Shown here one piece after another: positions 1 through 8,104 of a DNA stretch of 64,000 nucleotides. Location of the stretch: the NCBI RefSeq assembly GCF_002355335.1, contig NZ_AP014946.1, positions 4,522,238 to 4,586,237 on the forward strand. The letters run 5' to 3'. This stretch comes from Variibacter gotjawalensis (GTDB taxonomy: Bacteria; Pseudomonadota; Alphaproteobacteria; Rhizobiales; Xanthobacteraceae). Both the position numbers and the translations under genes were made by a program. The notes below the pieces were generated by a model that saw only the letters and a program-made list of their open reading frames with translations, was not told the origin of the DNA and ran no database searches. Numbering within the stretch: position 1 is the stretch's first letter; each line of letters starts with the position of its first letter.

Positions 1-2
1 AA

Positions 3-1016
3 CTCTCAGAGGCCCTTTCAATTGCTCGAAAGCTGTCGAAGTATAGAGAACCGAGTCATTGGCGAAGCAGCGCCGAGATCGTAACAACCTTCGTGCTGTT
101 CGCGGTAATTTGGGCAACTATGCTGGTTAGCTTGTACGCGGGCTATTGGATCGCGTTAGTATTGGCGCTGCCAGCAGCCGGGCTTTTGGTCAGACTGTTT
201 TTGATCCAGCATGACTGTGGCCATGGGTCGTTGTTTTCCAGCCGAACGGCGAATGACTGGGTGGGGCGCATCATCGGCGTCTTTACGCTCACGCCATACG
301 GCTTCTGGCGCCGTGCACATGGGCTTCATCATGCCAGTGCCGGCAATCTCGATCGACGCGGCATTGGCGACATCGATACGCTCACTGTCGCGGAGTATCT
401 AAGCCTATCGAACGGAAGGCGCCGGCGATATCGGATCTATCGGCATCCTCTTGTCATGTTTGGGATCGGACCGGCATATCTCTTTTTGTTTCGACACCGT
501 ATCCCGCTTGGATTGATGCGCGCGGGTTGGCAACCGTGGGCAAGCGCATTGGCAACGAATGTATCGATAGCAACTCTCTCCGCATTGCTGATTTGGCTTG
601 TTGGGATCGGACCGTTTCTTCTTGTGCAGTTGCCGATCACGTTAATTGCAGCTTCGATTGGTGTTTGGCTCTTTTATGTTCAGCATCAGTTCGAAGACAC
701 GCACTGGTCTCGCGACGGGATTTGGAATTTCCACCACGCTGGGCTTCACGGTAGTTCTCACTACGATTTGCCGTCTGTCCTGCGATGGTTCACTGCCAAT
801 ATTGGCGCGCATCATGTGCATCACATGTGTAGCAAAATCCCGTTCTATCGTTTGCCGGAGGTATTGCGAGATCATCCTCAATTGATCTCAACAGGACGCT
901 TGACGCTGCTGCAAAGTTTTCGATGCGTCGACAAAGTCCTTTGGGATGAAAGCTCGCGAAAGCTTATTTCTTTCCGAGAGATGCAGTCGATCTCTGCTAT
1001 CGTTAGACCCCGATGA
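3..1016 (+). CDS. fatty acid desaturase, 5' end cut by window edge
   Basis: Membrane-bound di-iron fatty acid desaturase that introduces a double bond into acyl chains of membrane lipids. The three histidine clusters of the family are visible: HDCGH near position 210, HGLHH near 320 and HHVHH near 810, with an additional HQFEDTHW stretch before the last one. Hydrophobic segments flank them. The reading frame stays open back to the first bases of the window (it reads LSEALSIARKL), so the GTG at position 93 is internal and the true start lies outside the window. The spacing and the FGIGPAYLFLFRHRIP stretch resemble delta-12/omega-6 acyl-lipid desaturases, but regiospecificity cannot be read from sequence. 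Family confident, substrate open. Confidence 0.9.
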   Translation, partial: LSEALSIARKLSKYREPSHWRSSAEIVTTFVLFAVIWATMLVSLYAGYWIALVLALPAAGLLVRLFLIQHDCGHGSLFSSRTANDWVGRIIGVFTLTPYGFWRRAHGLHHASAGNLDRRGIGDIDTLTVAEYLSLSNGRRRRYRIYRHPLVMFGIGPAYLFLFRHRIPLGLMRAGWQPWASALATNVSIATLSALLIWLVGIGPFLLVQLPITLIAASIGVWLFYVQHQFEDTHWSRDGIWNFHHAGLHGSSHYDLPSVLRWFTANIGAHHVHHMCSKIPFYRLPEVLRDHPQLISTGRLTLLQSFRCVDKVLWDESSRKLISFREMQSISAIVRPR

Positions 1017-1065
1017 CAATAGAGTAGCGCGCAAGAGCAAGACCGTGCCTCGGCTTAACGAAGTC

Positions 1066-1242
1066 TCAGCCGCGGCTGGGTCGGTTGAGATGTTCGAAGA
1101 GCAAACGCCATCTTCGCGCCAAATCTAGCCATCTCTCACGTTCGACGCCCGCGCAGCGATCAGCAAAACGGTCGCAGCGTTCCGCCTCGGCCAAGTATTC
1201 GGCTGCCTGCCTTGTCCGTGATCCCGTCGGCTTATCCGCCAT
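1066..1242 (-). CDS. small conserved-type protein, 58 aa
   Basis: ATG on the minus strand preceded by GGGAAG at a good distance (AGGGAAGAAGCG before ATG). The 58-residue product is predicted helical and charged: it contains AAEYLAEAERCDRFAD followed by a WLDLARRWRLLFEHL segment. This pattern (AEYLAEAERC then a W-L-x-LA-R-x-WR helix) recalls a family of uncharacterised short proteins in Hyphomicrobiales. That resemblance is from memory and not searched. No membrane segment. Function unknown. It is convergent with the desaturase gene. Confidence 0.6.
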   Translation of the reverse strand: MADKPTGSRTRQAAEYLAEAERCDRFADRCAGVERERWLDLARRWRLLFEHLNRPSRG

Positions 1243-2146
1243 CGCTTCTTCCCTACGGACTCAATCGGACTAACTCATGTTAGTTTCCTGCCGGCAGCAA
1301 AAAAACCAAGTGATTGAGTGTCGACGCCAAAGCAATCACGTAAGAAGAACGGACCTAACCTTGCTCTCAACCGGAGTAAGCGGGACTTCAGAAGCGCTTG
1401 AAGCAATCAGCCGCCTCTTGCGCGTTCGGGCAAGCAGAAGACCGTCCGCCCAGCGAGATCCCTCGCGTTATCGCTGCGTTGCATCGAGAGGCTTCTGACC
1501 TTACAGGATCCTTTGGCCGCAGCGCGAAATGTGAACTGAAAGCGTTACCGCAGGAACGCCTTCGGATTTTAGGGAGCGCCACCGCTTACAGGTAGGAATG
1601 CTACGCTGAGTTTGTCGCGGCCAAGATCTTATTTCAGGTACACGAGTTTCACACTCCAGTTCCCGCAAGAGCGTGTCGACGTCGCCGCCTACCGCACGGT
1701 CGGAACGGACACGATTGCGCCCTCCTTGGGAGACTGGACGACTGCGCCATGGGCGCACCTAAATGTCGCGCTGTTTTTACTCCGCCGCAGTGGCCGAACG
1801 CGCGGAAAATGATCGATTTCGCGAAGGGCTTGCGCGGCGAAGCTGCCTCTTGCTCGCGAGGGCCCTAAAGAAAATCCGCCAGAGCGTTGGCGGACTGAGT
1901 TCTGGGGCTGAGATTTTTATAGAGGGTCTATCGAGACACACAAATTGTGTCACACCCGCAGCAGCGTGCACTAACATATGTTGGTACGCGAGGAAGCTTG
2001 TCGTCGCGAATGGAAACGTTTTTTTTGCTAAGACGATTCCGCCGTGACGCGAGAGGCGTCGTTCGCGACGAAGACCACAACTTGATCCATGTTAATGACG
2101 ATCAGGCAAGACGACGACCATATTCCGCCTGCGAAGGGCCGGCACC
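1243..2146. other. about 900 bp without a convincing gene
   Basis: Only short frames without recognisable content or good ribosome binding sites are seen on either strand. A 94-codon frame at 1763-2047 on the plus strand lacks a recognisable motif. A short inverted repeat CTAAC-TCAT-GTTAG lies near 1272, upstream of the small minus-strand gene. No transposase, RNA gene or repeat array was recognised. Confidence 0.4.
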
Positions 2147-2545
2147 ATGGAGGAGAACGAGAGTACTGAAAGTGACGTTCAAGTCGTTGCGCCGAGCACC
2201 AAGGTATTAGCCAGTCGCTCTCTTCGCGATTGGAGCGCCGCGCCCGTCGAGCGCCGAGTTTCGTTAGAAAACGCAACCGAAGAAACGCAGGTCAATATCC
2301 TCGTCAAGCGCTCGCGCGTCCAACTCGCTGCCCTTGTCATGCATCGAGTTAAAGATCACCGACTGATGCGAATTGAGATCGTCGCGGACGGTTCGGGTGA
2401 ATGGTCTGCGGTCCCGCACGGCAAAGCTGAGCATATGCCTGCACTTAGTGCAAAAACTGCTGAAGCCGCTCAAGGCCTTAAGCAGTGTATCAGCTATTTC
2501 AAAAGCGTTTTCGAAAATAGTGCTCGCACAAAATGCGGTGCTTAA
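2147..2545 (+). CDS. hypothetical protein, 132 aa
   Basis: Unrecognised product starting MEENESTESDVQ. The N-terminal third is acidic and polar, the middle (about residues 45-85) alternates hydrophobic and charged residues like a small alpha/beta fold, and the end contains a cysteine-bearing helix. No signal peptide or membrane segment. No strong ribosome binding site is visible. A longer frame on the opposite strand (2264-2794) has an odd Ser/Arg/Cys composition and looks like a shadow. Coding status is uncertain. Confidence 0.35.
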   Translation: MEENESTESDVQVVAPSTKVLASRSLRDWSAAPVERRVSLENATEETQVNILVKRSRVQLAALVMHRVKDHRLMRIEIVADGSGEWSAVPHGKAEHMPALSAKTAEAAQGLKQCISYFKSVFENSARTKCGA

Positions 2546-2748
2546 GATCGATGAGACTTTCTGTTCGCGTTTTTTTTTGCTAACAGGACTCGAGCCTAGC
2601 GGATGCAGCCGCAACCTTGAATTCAGTGAGCCGCGACAAAACACACCCGCCCCCAGCGCGAGGCTGAGAGCGGTTGTTAGGCACTCAAAGTGCTTGGTGT
2701 TTGCAACTGACCTGCTTCGTTCAACCGATTGATACCGCCGCTCCAATC

Positions 2749-3633
2749 CTAGGTCAGCGCATCGCGATGTTCGCCGCCGAGCGTACCCGACCAATACGCA
2801 GCTCCTGCGGAAACGATTGAAGCCGCCGCGAGCAAGAATGCAATGATGACTGCGGCTTTTCGTGCTTTGTCTGCCGCCTGTTTAGCGCTCTCAGCCGCAG
2901 CACGTGCTTGAGCTACCGCGGCATCTACACGGCGTCGAGCATCGTCTTCGCTGATCCCGCTTCGAGCAGCGACGAGCCTAACGAGGTAAGTTTTGTCTTC
3001 CTCGCTAATATTTCCGCGCAAAGCGGACGCCGCGAGGATTCGGCTGATTGATGCAGTCGTGTCCTGGCTATTCGCAGCGTTGTTCGACGCTGCCGGATCA
3101 GCTCGCACCATGCCATCGACGATCGAAGACAGCTGGTCGCCGCTTACTCGGCTCGCGCCGGCGCTAGCTGCTGCACCTGCTGCGGGTGCTGCGGCTGATG
3201 CCGCCTGACCGGCTACAGCCGATGCGGTCCGACCAATGCCCGACGCAAGCGAAGCTGCGAGAAAGGCACCCACCAAAATGCCAATTGCCCAGACAGCAAG
3301 GCCGTGAGCACCGTCGCGAACAGTGCGCTCATCAACTGTAAGCGCGGTGCTTGTAAGGCGACGAAAGCGGCCGGCAAAGTAGCCGCCAAGAGCAAATGAC
3401 CCGATCATCACGACCAAGACCCAGAAGGCGCCTGCCGCCGATACCGTTGTAGCCGACGGATTGGACCCACTGTACGGCGAGACAGATGCGAGACCGATCG
3501 CGGTGCCAAAGGTGAAGAGGACAAAAGAGAGAGCGGTTGCGACGGCTGCCCCTGCAAAGATAGCAGCCCAATCGATGACAGATGCATTGCCGGCCGGTGA
3601 CGGCTCAGCAGCGACGATGGTTGTGTCGGTCAT
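2749..3633 (-). CDS. multi-pass membrane protein of the PhnA-like type
   Basis: A 294-residue membrane protein. Hydrophobic segments lie at about 20-50 (WAAIFAGAAVATALSFVLF), 65-90, 110-130 and 265-285. Between the third and fourth is a long Ala/Gly/Ser-rich stretch, then a charged helical region (about 190-260) with an ISEDDARRRVDAAVAQARAAAESA segment likely to form an amphipathic or coiled helix. Proteins of this build are common in Hyphomicrobiales and often labelled PhnA-like, although nothing links them to phosphonate use. It starts 12 bp after a 24-codon membrane-peptide gene, so the two are probably cotranscribed. Role unknown; envelope stress is a guess from context. Confidence 0.75.
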   Translation of the reverse strand: MTDTTIVAAEPSPAGNASVIDWAAIFAGAAVATALSFVLFTFGTAIGLASVSPYSGSNPSATTVSAAGAFWVLVVMIGSFALGGYFAGRFRRLTSTALTVDERTVRDGAHGLAVWAIGILVGAFLAASLASGIGRTASAVAGQAASAAAPAAGAAASAGASRVSGDQLSSIVDGMVRADPAASNNAANSQDTTASISRILAASALRGNISEEDKTYLVRLVAARSGISEDDARRRVDAAVAQARAAAESAKQAADKARKAAVIIAFLLAAASIVSAGAAYWSGTLGGEHRDALT

Positions 3634-3645
3634 GTGTATGATCCT

Positions 3646-3720
3646 TTAGCGCAGGCCGAGGAATGATAGAATGGCGAGCACTATGACGATTGCTCCGACG
3701 ATGTAGACTATTGAGTACAT
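3646..3720 (-). CDS. 24-aa single-span membrane peptide
   Basis: A complete 24-codon gene beginning MYSIVYIVGA and ending SFLGLR. Almost the whole chain is one hydrophobic membrane helix with a C-terminal Arg. It has a good ribosome binding site (GGGAG, then AAAGCC before the ATG) and ends 12 bp before the PhnA-like membrane protein, so the pair looks like an operon. Peptides of this form recur in alphaproteobacterial genomes (remembered, not searched). It may modulate or assemble with a larger membrane protein, most simply its neighbour, but that is inference. Confidence 0.65.
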   Translation of the reverse strand: MYSIVYIVGAIVIVLAILSFLGLR

Positions 3721-3951
3721 GGCTTTCTCCCGGCAAGTTGACTGCGGGCAACGCGCTAGTGCCTCCTTTGTTGCGAGGCTCAGTCAATAGGGCTACCTGC
3801 AGGCCCGGACGCAAGATGCTTAAACGGTAGGCGCGGTCCGGTCCTCTCCAATTCGATAAGCCGCTTCGATCGATTTTGACGGTGACCAATCGCGAACTTT
3901 TGCAACAAGCCGCGCTTGATCGCGTTGCCGTCGTTGAATCGGGAGCTTCAC

Positions 3952-4245
3952 GTGGAAAAAAGCACGACGCACTTGTTCGACGATCTTCATGAGGCTGCCG
4001 CGAAGGCCAGACGCAATCTTGCGAACTTATCATCTGCTGTTTTCAATGTTCGCAATCTTTACGAACGGTTGAGCCGCAGCCTGTCGGATCGCAGCGACAT
4101 GAAATACGTGACGGCTGACGCGCGCATGTTGCAGGCAGTTCTGGACATGGAGCAAAACCCCGGATCGGCCACTTTAGCGCAGCTCGGCAGTGCCCTTGCC
4201 CTCTATCGCGTTGCAGCCCTATCAGAAGCCCAACAACCTCGCTAA
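3952..4245 (+). CDS. hypothetical helical protein, 97 aa
   Basis: Unrecognised soluble protein. I chose the GTG at 3952 because GGGAG lies six bases upstream; the earlier TTG at 3916 has no such site. The product (VEKSTTHLFDDLHEAAAKARRN at the start) is predicted almost entirely helical, with heptad-like spacing in the first 40 residues. It has no signal peptide, membrane segment or cysteine. It is a short gene standing alone between two poorly coding stretches. Confidence 0.55.
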   Translation: MEKSTTHLFDDLHEAAAKARRNLANLSSAVFNVRNLYERLSRSLSDRSDMKYVTADARMLQAVLDMEQNPGSATLAQLGSALALYRVAALSEAQQPR

Positions 4246-4498
4246 GTGATCGCTAGTACAGCGGGAGAACCGACTGAACCGCCGGTTTGTCCCGCGTAAA
4301 ATGCCCAGCTGCTTCTCCAGGGAAGTCGATCCAATGCGCTTCAGTTCACTCATGATCGCCGAGGCCACGTTGGGGATTGGTGCTCTTGCTACAGAGAACG
4401 CCGACGGCTCGTGGAATGCGGTGTGCCGGTTCTCACCGCGAGCTTCGGCCAACGCGCACGCATAAGCCACTTCGCCCAATAGATTGCGCGCAGAAGCG

Positions 4499-4720
4499 CT
4501 ACTGATTTTGAAGGCCGGTCGACTCCGCGTAGAAGCCCTTGGTGTCCAAAGCGTGTCGCACCTTCAGAGATAGTGCGCCAACGTCTACCTCGTTTGGTGG
4601 ACTCCAAGCACCTTGAGCATGCGGTGTTGGTAAAAGATGCTTGCAGCCTTCTCTAAACCAAGAGCGTTGCGGTTCGCGGTCGCTATCTTCGTCTGACCAC
4701 GTCATTTCAAAATAACGCAT
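4499..4720 (-). CDS. hypothetical protein, 73 aa, possibly the front of a broken gene
   Basis: ATG at 4720 with AAGG about 10 bases upstream. The product begins MRYFEMTWSDEDSDREPQ and has normal-looking composition (aromatic, acidic, with WFREG and VRHALDTKGFYAEST). Just after its stop, another minus-strand frame (about 4222-4512, with LLGEVAYACALAEARGEN) also looks protein-like, so one gene may have been split by a frameshift near 4500. Neither half is recognised. Low confidence. Confidence 0.35.
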   Translation of the reverse strand: MRYFEMTWSDEDSDREPQRSWFREGCKHLLPTPHAQGAWSPPNEVDVGALSLKVRHALDTKGFYAESTGLQNQ

Positions 4721-4723
4721 CAA

Positions 4724-5478
4724 CCAACCTTACGATCTACGTGCAACAAGATTAGATGCTACCAAGTGTGACGCCACCGATCTCTGTCTTTTCTGCTTTT
4801 ACAGTGGTTAGCGTACCGACGGCGGATGTGGTTGCGAACTATCTAAATGGTCAAAGCGCGTACGCGCTTTGCGCGGCTTGTTGGCCAATGTTAGCCATCA
4901 CTCGCAAACGAGTGTTTGGGCTAGGCGAAAAGATTTGAAGCGATTGCATCAACAGTCTCCGGCGTAGATCAGCGGCTTTGGCTCGAAGGGGCTAACGCTG
5001 GCGCACGCCGGCGCACGCCGGCGCGGACCCCAAAACCGCTAATTCACTAATCACTTTCTGGGGCCGACCGCCGGGTGCACGGCTACTGCCGGTATCGAAG
5101 CTTCGCGCATCAAAGCATCGATCTGAACCATGTAATGGAGCGTCCCTTGCTTTCTTCATCGAACCTCCTGAACACTTCGCTCGCTCTTCTAGCCGTATCG
5201 CGGTTGCCCCTTTTGATGACCGTGCTCGCTACGCTGAGCACGACTTTGGTAATAGTGAAGTCGCGAACGAAAAGCTGTTCTTGACGCGCCGTCCCACTCT
5301 CGAAGCAAGATCACGAGCCGAAAGATTGCATCGCCGTGCCGTCCGCGCGGAAAAAATTTATTCTCACCCCAGCAAGCACTCGGAGATGCGTCCAGCGATC
5401 TAGATCATTCGGCAGCGGCCCAATCGCACGAAGGTGATGGCACTACTCTGCACCGCTCGGCATTGCTCTGGCGGCGGC
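4724..5478. other. about 750 bp without a convincing gene
   Basis: Short frames only, none with both a ribosome binding site and a recognisable product. The stretch is less GC-rich than the right half of the window and contains a small tandem repeat near 5001. It is consistent with decayed or intergenic DNA. Confidence 0.35.
5001..5025. repeat. short tandem repeat of GCGCACGCCG
   Basis: Two perfect copies of the decamer GCGCACGCCG are followed by a partial third (GCGCG), in a stretch with no gene. Too short to be more than a local duplication. Confidence 0.6.
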
Positions 5479-5598
5479 ATGGAATGTGCGCCCTGCGTAA
5501 TGTTGGCGAACGCAATCCATGAACTATTACGAAGAAGGCGAAGAGCACTGGAACACGTAGACAGAATTCCGGTTGATGAGCGGAGGAAAGATCGATGA
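5479..5598 (+). CDS. possible 39-aa ORF overlapping the next gene
   Basis: ATG at 5479 after GGCGGCGGC, ending in TGA that overlaps the next gene's ATG (ATGA). The product MECAPCVMLANAIHELLRRR and onward is helical and very basic, with two cysteines near the start. The overlap suggests translational coupling, but a GGAAC-type promoter inside this frame (5550-5574) could make the downstream gene independent. Weak candidate. Confidence 0.2.
   Translation: MECAPCVMLANAIHELLRRRRRALEHVDRIPVDERRKDR
5550..5574 (+). promoter_or_regulatory. candidate general-stress (EcfG-type) promoter
   Basis: GGAAC at 5550-5554, then 16 bases and GGTT at 5571-5574. This is close to the GGAAC-N16/17-CGTT consensus of alphaproteobacterial EcfG sigma factors. 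A start about 7 bases downstream would leave room for the AGGA site before the gene at 5595. One mismatch in the -10 element. Confidence 0.4.
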
Positions 5599-5825
5599 CA
5601 GACGTTCCTTTTCACGCTGACCTTCAGCACAACATTCCGGCTAGACAGATGTCACGCTATCAGGTGCTGAGCCATGACGGTTATCGCATCGTAACCACAG
5701 TCGTTATGGCGGCGTCGGATGCTGACGCCATAGCCGCGTGCAGTGCTTTCTTCGCAGAAGGTGCATTAGAGATTTCACAGGATGGCCGCCTCGTTCACAC
5801 CTATGCACAGCAGGCCGCCGCTTAA
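5595..5825 (+). CDS. small SHDG-motif protein, 76 aa
   Basis: ATG with GGAGGAAAG just upstream. After an 18-residue polar N-terminus the chain reads MSRYQVLSHDGYRIVTT, then an Ala-rich helix (SDADAIAACSAFF) and EISQDGRL. It aligns with the small protein at 22665-22877: both share Y-x-[VI]-[LV]-SHDG, [IL]V[TS]T, a DA-x-A helix and [LI]E[IV]S-x-D-x-R[LI]. This points to a small beta-alpha-beta fold family with two members in the window. No membrane segment. Function unknown. A candidate stress promoter precedes it and a hairpin terminator follows at 5923. Confidence 0.65.
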   Translation: MTDVPFHADLQHNIPARQMSRYQVLSHDGYRIVTTVVMAASDADAIAACSAFFAEGALEISQDGRLVHTYAQQAAA

Positions 5826-5922
5826 CAGTCAGAATCGTCGTGGAACGTGCAGCGTTTGCCGACGTTCGTTTGATGCGACTGTCCCCCGAGAAGTCGCTTC
5901 CTTGATGCCCCAAAGCTCCATG

Positions 5923-5957
5923 AATGCCTCTGCTGAGTCTCCCTCGGCAGAGGCATT
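5923..5957 (+). terminator. hairpin terminator after the SHDG-motif gene
   Basis: AATGCCTCTGC pairs with GCAGAGGCATT (11 bp), followed by TCCGTTTCG. It sits about 100 bp after the stop of the gene at 5595. The T-run is weak, so termination is likely but not certain. Confidence 0.55.
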
Positions 5958-6010
5958 TCCGTTTCGAAACGTCTGAAGCACTGCTGCGCTCGCTTAAAAT
6001 CCGCACGAGA

Positions 6011-6040
6011 AAGGCCCGAAGCTCTGGGAGCCCGGGCCTT
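6011..6040. terminator. hairpin between convergent genes
   Basis: AAGGCCCG pairs with CGGGCCTT, with TGTGTTTG on the plus side and TTTCTCG reading the minus strand. Its place between the ends of convergent genes (5825 and 6055) suggests a bidirectional terminator, chiefly for the minus-strand gene ending at 6055. Confidence 0.55.
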
Positions 6041-6054
6041 TGTGTTTGTCGCAG

Positions 6055-6399
6055 CTAACGCGCTTGCGTCCGATCGCTCGGACCATCCGTTGATCGCGAA
6101 CTATCCGACCCCGCACCACCAGCAGCTGCCGGACTGCGCGATTGATCCGGCGTCACGGCGCCGCTAGGAGGCGGGTTAGGTACGCCAGGCTGTGTTCTCG
6201 CATTTCCGGCACCTGTGTTCTCGACCGGAGCGCGTTGCGGCGTGCTTGCGCTATCGAGAATTCTGTCAGAGGGCGCGAGCATGAGCCACCCTACGAAGCC
6301 TATTGCAAACACCAGAGCGGCTAAGAGCGCCCAGGTGCCCGTTCTTGCGGTAGCGCCGACCTGGGCCGGTACTTCGCGGTTTGGTTCTCTGTTTTCCAT
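6055..6399 (-). CDS. single-span membrane protein with Pro/Ser/Gly-rich tail
   Basis: From the ATG at 6399 (MENREPNREV) the product is 114 aa. It has a short cytoplasmic head, one membrane helix at about 20-40 (TWALLAALVFAIGFVGWLML) and a disordered periplasmic tail rich in Pro, Gly, Ser and Asp. An upstream GTG in the same frame at 6483 would add 28 residues but has no better ribosome binding site. A GGAAC-N17-GTT promoter lies immediately upstream (6408-6432), which would put the transcript start almost on the ATG and fits a leaderless message. No known domain. Function unknown. Confidence 0.5.
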   Translation of the reverse strand: MENREPNREVPAQVGATARTGTWALLAALVFAIGFVGWLMLAPSDRILDSASTPQRAPVENTGAGNARTQPGVPNPPPSGAVTPDQSRSPAAAGGAGSDSSRSTDGPSDRTQAR

Positions 6400-6407
6400 G
6401 AAAAGCC

Positions 6408-6432
6408 AACACGCGGCTGCAACCGACGTTCC
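6408..6432 (-). promoter_or_regulatory. candidate general-stress (EcfG-type) promoter, minus strand
   Basis: On the minus strand GGAAC (6432-6428) is followed after 17 bases by GTT (6410-6408), resembling EcfG promoters. It points at the membrane-protein gene whose ATG is at 6399, only about 9 bases beyond. Confidence 0.35.
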
Positions 6433-6503
6433 GTAACGAAACCGATAGACCTTTCTGATTAAGTGATTCGTCAGCGGCTTCATGTGCAGGCGTACCGCTC
6501 CCT

Positions 6504-7454
6504 ATGCCCAAAGCGACAAAAGCTCTTCAGATCGCGCGCAAACTCGCGTTAGCTTTACCGGCACCGCATCCTGGCTTCATCGAACCCGCGCGGCCCAACC
6601 TGAAAAAGGTGGCACCGACCGGTGATCGCTGGATTCACGAGATCAAGGGGACGGCTACCGGATGCAGTTGCATCTCGAAGATTGCGTGCCGCGAATATTC
6701 TCGCGCACCCGCAACGATTGGACTGACCGTTTTCCCTCCATTATCGCGACGGCGCTGGAGATCGACGCGCGAAACGTCATTCTTGACGGCGAGATAATTG
6801 TGCCAAACGAGAAGGGCGGCGACTTCAATGCAATGCAGAATTCTGTCGGGCCGAAGTCTCGCAAGCTTAAAGCTCAACATCAGTTCCAAGCCTTCGACAT
6901 CATGTACCTGGACGGACTGGATTTGCGGCGTTGCCGGCTGATCGACCGCAAGGCCGTAGTAGAGGAGCTTCTCAAAGATGCGCCAAGCTACTTTCAAATC
7001 GTGGAGCGCATCGAAGGCACGCCCGGCCCTCAAGTCTACCGTAGTGCCTGCGGGCTCGGTCTGGCGGGAATCGTCTCAGCTCATGGATGGGCCGTACATC
7101 TCCGGCGACCGCATTGACTGGGTGAAGGTAAAGTGCGTTCAGCGTGCGCACCTGGTCGTCGTCGGCTACGTCCCACAGAGCGGCGGAACGGTGGCGGCCC
7201 TACGTCTCGCACGGCAGCAAGGCAGCGAGCTTGTGTACGCCGGCAAGGTCGGCACCGGTTTCAGCGCGAAGTCCGGCGCTGAAGTGCGCAAGAAGCTGGA
7301 GCCGTTGATGCGCAAAGCGGCTGCGCTCTCAAAGCCGTTGAAGAAGACGGATACGGTTTGGGTGGAGCCGCGCTTCGAAGCCGATGTCGGATTCCTCGAA
7401 GACACCGGCGACGCATTGCGGCATCCGAGTTTCAAGGGGCTCAAGGAAAGATAA
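6504..7454 (+). pseudogene. ATP-dependent DNA ligase (LigD ligase-domain type), two frameshifts
   Basis: Three successive frames spell one ATP-dependent DNA ligase of the small LigD/LigC type: adenylation domain (WIHEIK, then DGYRMQLHLED, VILDGEIIV, FDIMYLDGLDLR) and OB-fold domain (GPYISGDRIDWVKVKC, PRFEADVGFLEDTGDALRHPSFKGL). The first shift, a one-base loss near 6649, falls right after the catalytic lysine in HEIK-x-DGYR. The second, near 7079 after GIVS, restores the first frame by losing two bases or gaining one. The intact gene would encode about 315 aa. Loss of frame at the nucleotidyl-lysine motif makes activity very unlikely. No Ku gene is seen nearby. Sequencing error at both sites is the alternative. 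Confidence 0.85.
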
Positions 7455-7539
7455 CTTCAGCGGCGATCTGAACATCTGGTCGCCGGATTTGTTGGCCCAA
7501 GCAGCATGGTTCTCCAAACTGCATTTCGAACCCAGACTA

Positions 7540-7574
7540 AGCCCGGCGTCCCCCCGACGTCGGGCTGCTTTTTG
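7540..7574 (+). terminator. rho-independent terminator
   Basis: AGCCCGGCGT pairs with ACGTCGGGCT around a CCCCCCG loop (one mismatch), followed by GCTTTTT. A strong hairpin with a T-run, about 85 bp after the ligase pseudogene and upstream of the next gene. Confidence 0.75.
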
Positions 7575-7626
7575 GAACAACCTACTACCTCGCCGCTTTC
7601 ATCTCTCACATCCAGTGGAGGCAATC

Positions 7627-7911
7627 ATGGCGAAGGCGGCAAAGGCGGCGTGGAAGCGACCCGGTTCTCCCATTGGAAAGACGGGACCGCGCAAAGCAAA
7701 TCCAAAATACAAGCAGCGCTCCGGTCAGCCCTGGTCGAAGGACGAGATCAAGGAGCTGAAGTCGCTGGCGAAGCATAACACGCCGACTGGCGTGATCAGC
7801 CTCAAGCTCAAGCGTCCGCCGGCTGCGATCAGCAGCAAGGCGCAGCGTGAGGGCATATCTTTAAGGCCGGTAAACCGGTCTCCCTACTCTCGCCGTGCGA
7901 CCACCCGATAA
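7627..7911 (+). CDS. small basic SANT/Myb-like helix-turn-helix protein
   Basis: ATG at 7627 with GGAGG seven bases upstream. The first 30 residues are Lys/Ala/Pro-rich (MAKAAKAAWKRP). Then comes a compact helical domain, WSKDEIKELKSLAKHNTPTG followed by VISLKLKRPPAAISSKAQREG, whose W-spaced helices and x-x-I-x-x-K-L-x-R turn resemble the SANT/Myb-like domains of short Hyphomicrobiales DNA-binding proteins. It probably binds DNA as a small regulator or nucleoid protein. GGAAC at 7574 followed after 17 bases by CTTT may be a weak stress promoter. Its stop overlaps the ATG of a 31-codon membrane peptide, implying coupled translation. Confidence 0.7.
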   Translation: MAKAAKAAWKRPGSPIGKTGPRKANPKYKQRSGQPWSKDEIKELKSLAKHNTPTGVISLKLKRPPAAISSKAQREGISLRPVNRSPYSRRATTR

Positions 7912-8006
7912 TGTTTTTGTTCTTCTCCAGCCGGATGGGCCTACTCGGCTCAATCGCAGTCTCGATCCTTTTGAGCATCGTGTTGCTCTACGCCTGCGCG
8001 CGTTGA
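7911..8006 (+). CDS. 31-aa membrane peptide, coupled to the gene before it
   Basis: The ATG shares its A with the stop of the preceding gene (TAATG), a classic coupling arrangement. The product starts MFLFFSSRMGLLGS, contains one hydrophobic helix (IAVSILLSIVLLY) and ends CAR. Short peptides starting MFLFFS-x-R-x-G-x-x-GS are widespread in bacteria (remembered, not searched), which supports it being real. Function unknown. Confidence 0.6.
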   Translation: MFLFFSSRMGLLGSIAVSILLSIVLLYACAR

Positions 8007-8104
8007 AACAGCTGATGTGATGAACGAGTAACACCTTGGGTCGCCGAAAGCGGCCCGCCCTAACTCATCCCGGAACAAACGGAGCGCCTGAGACTTCGCT
8101 CGGT

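Noticed and set aside
2264..2794. A 176-codon minus-strand frame
   Set aside because: Ser/Arg/Cys-rich, overlaps the PhnA-like gene end, no ribosome binding site.
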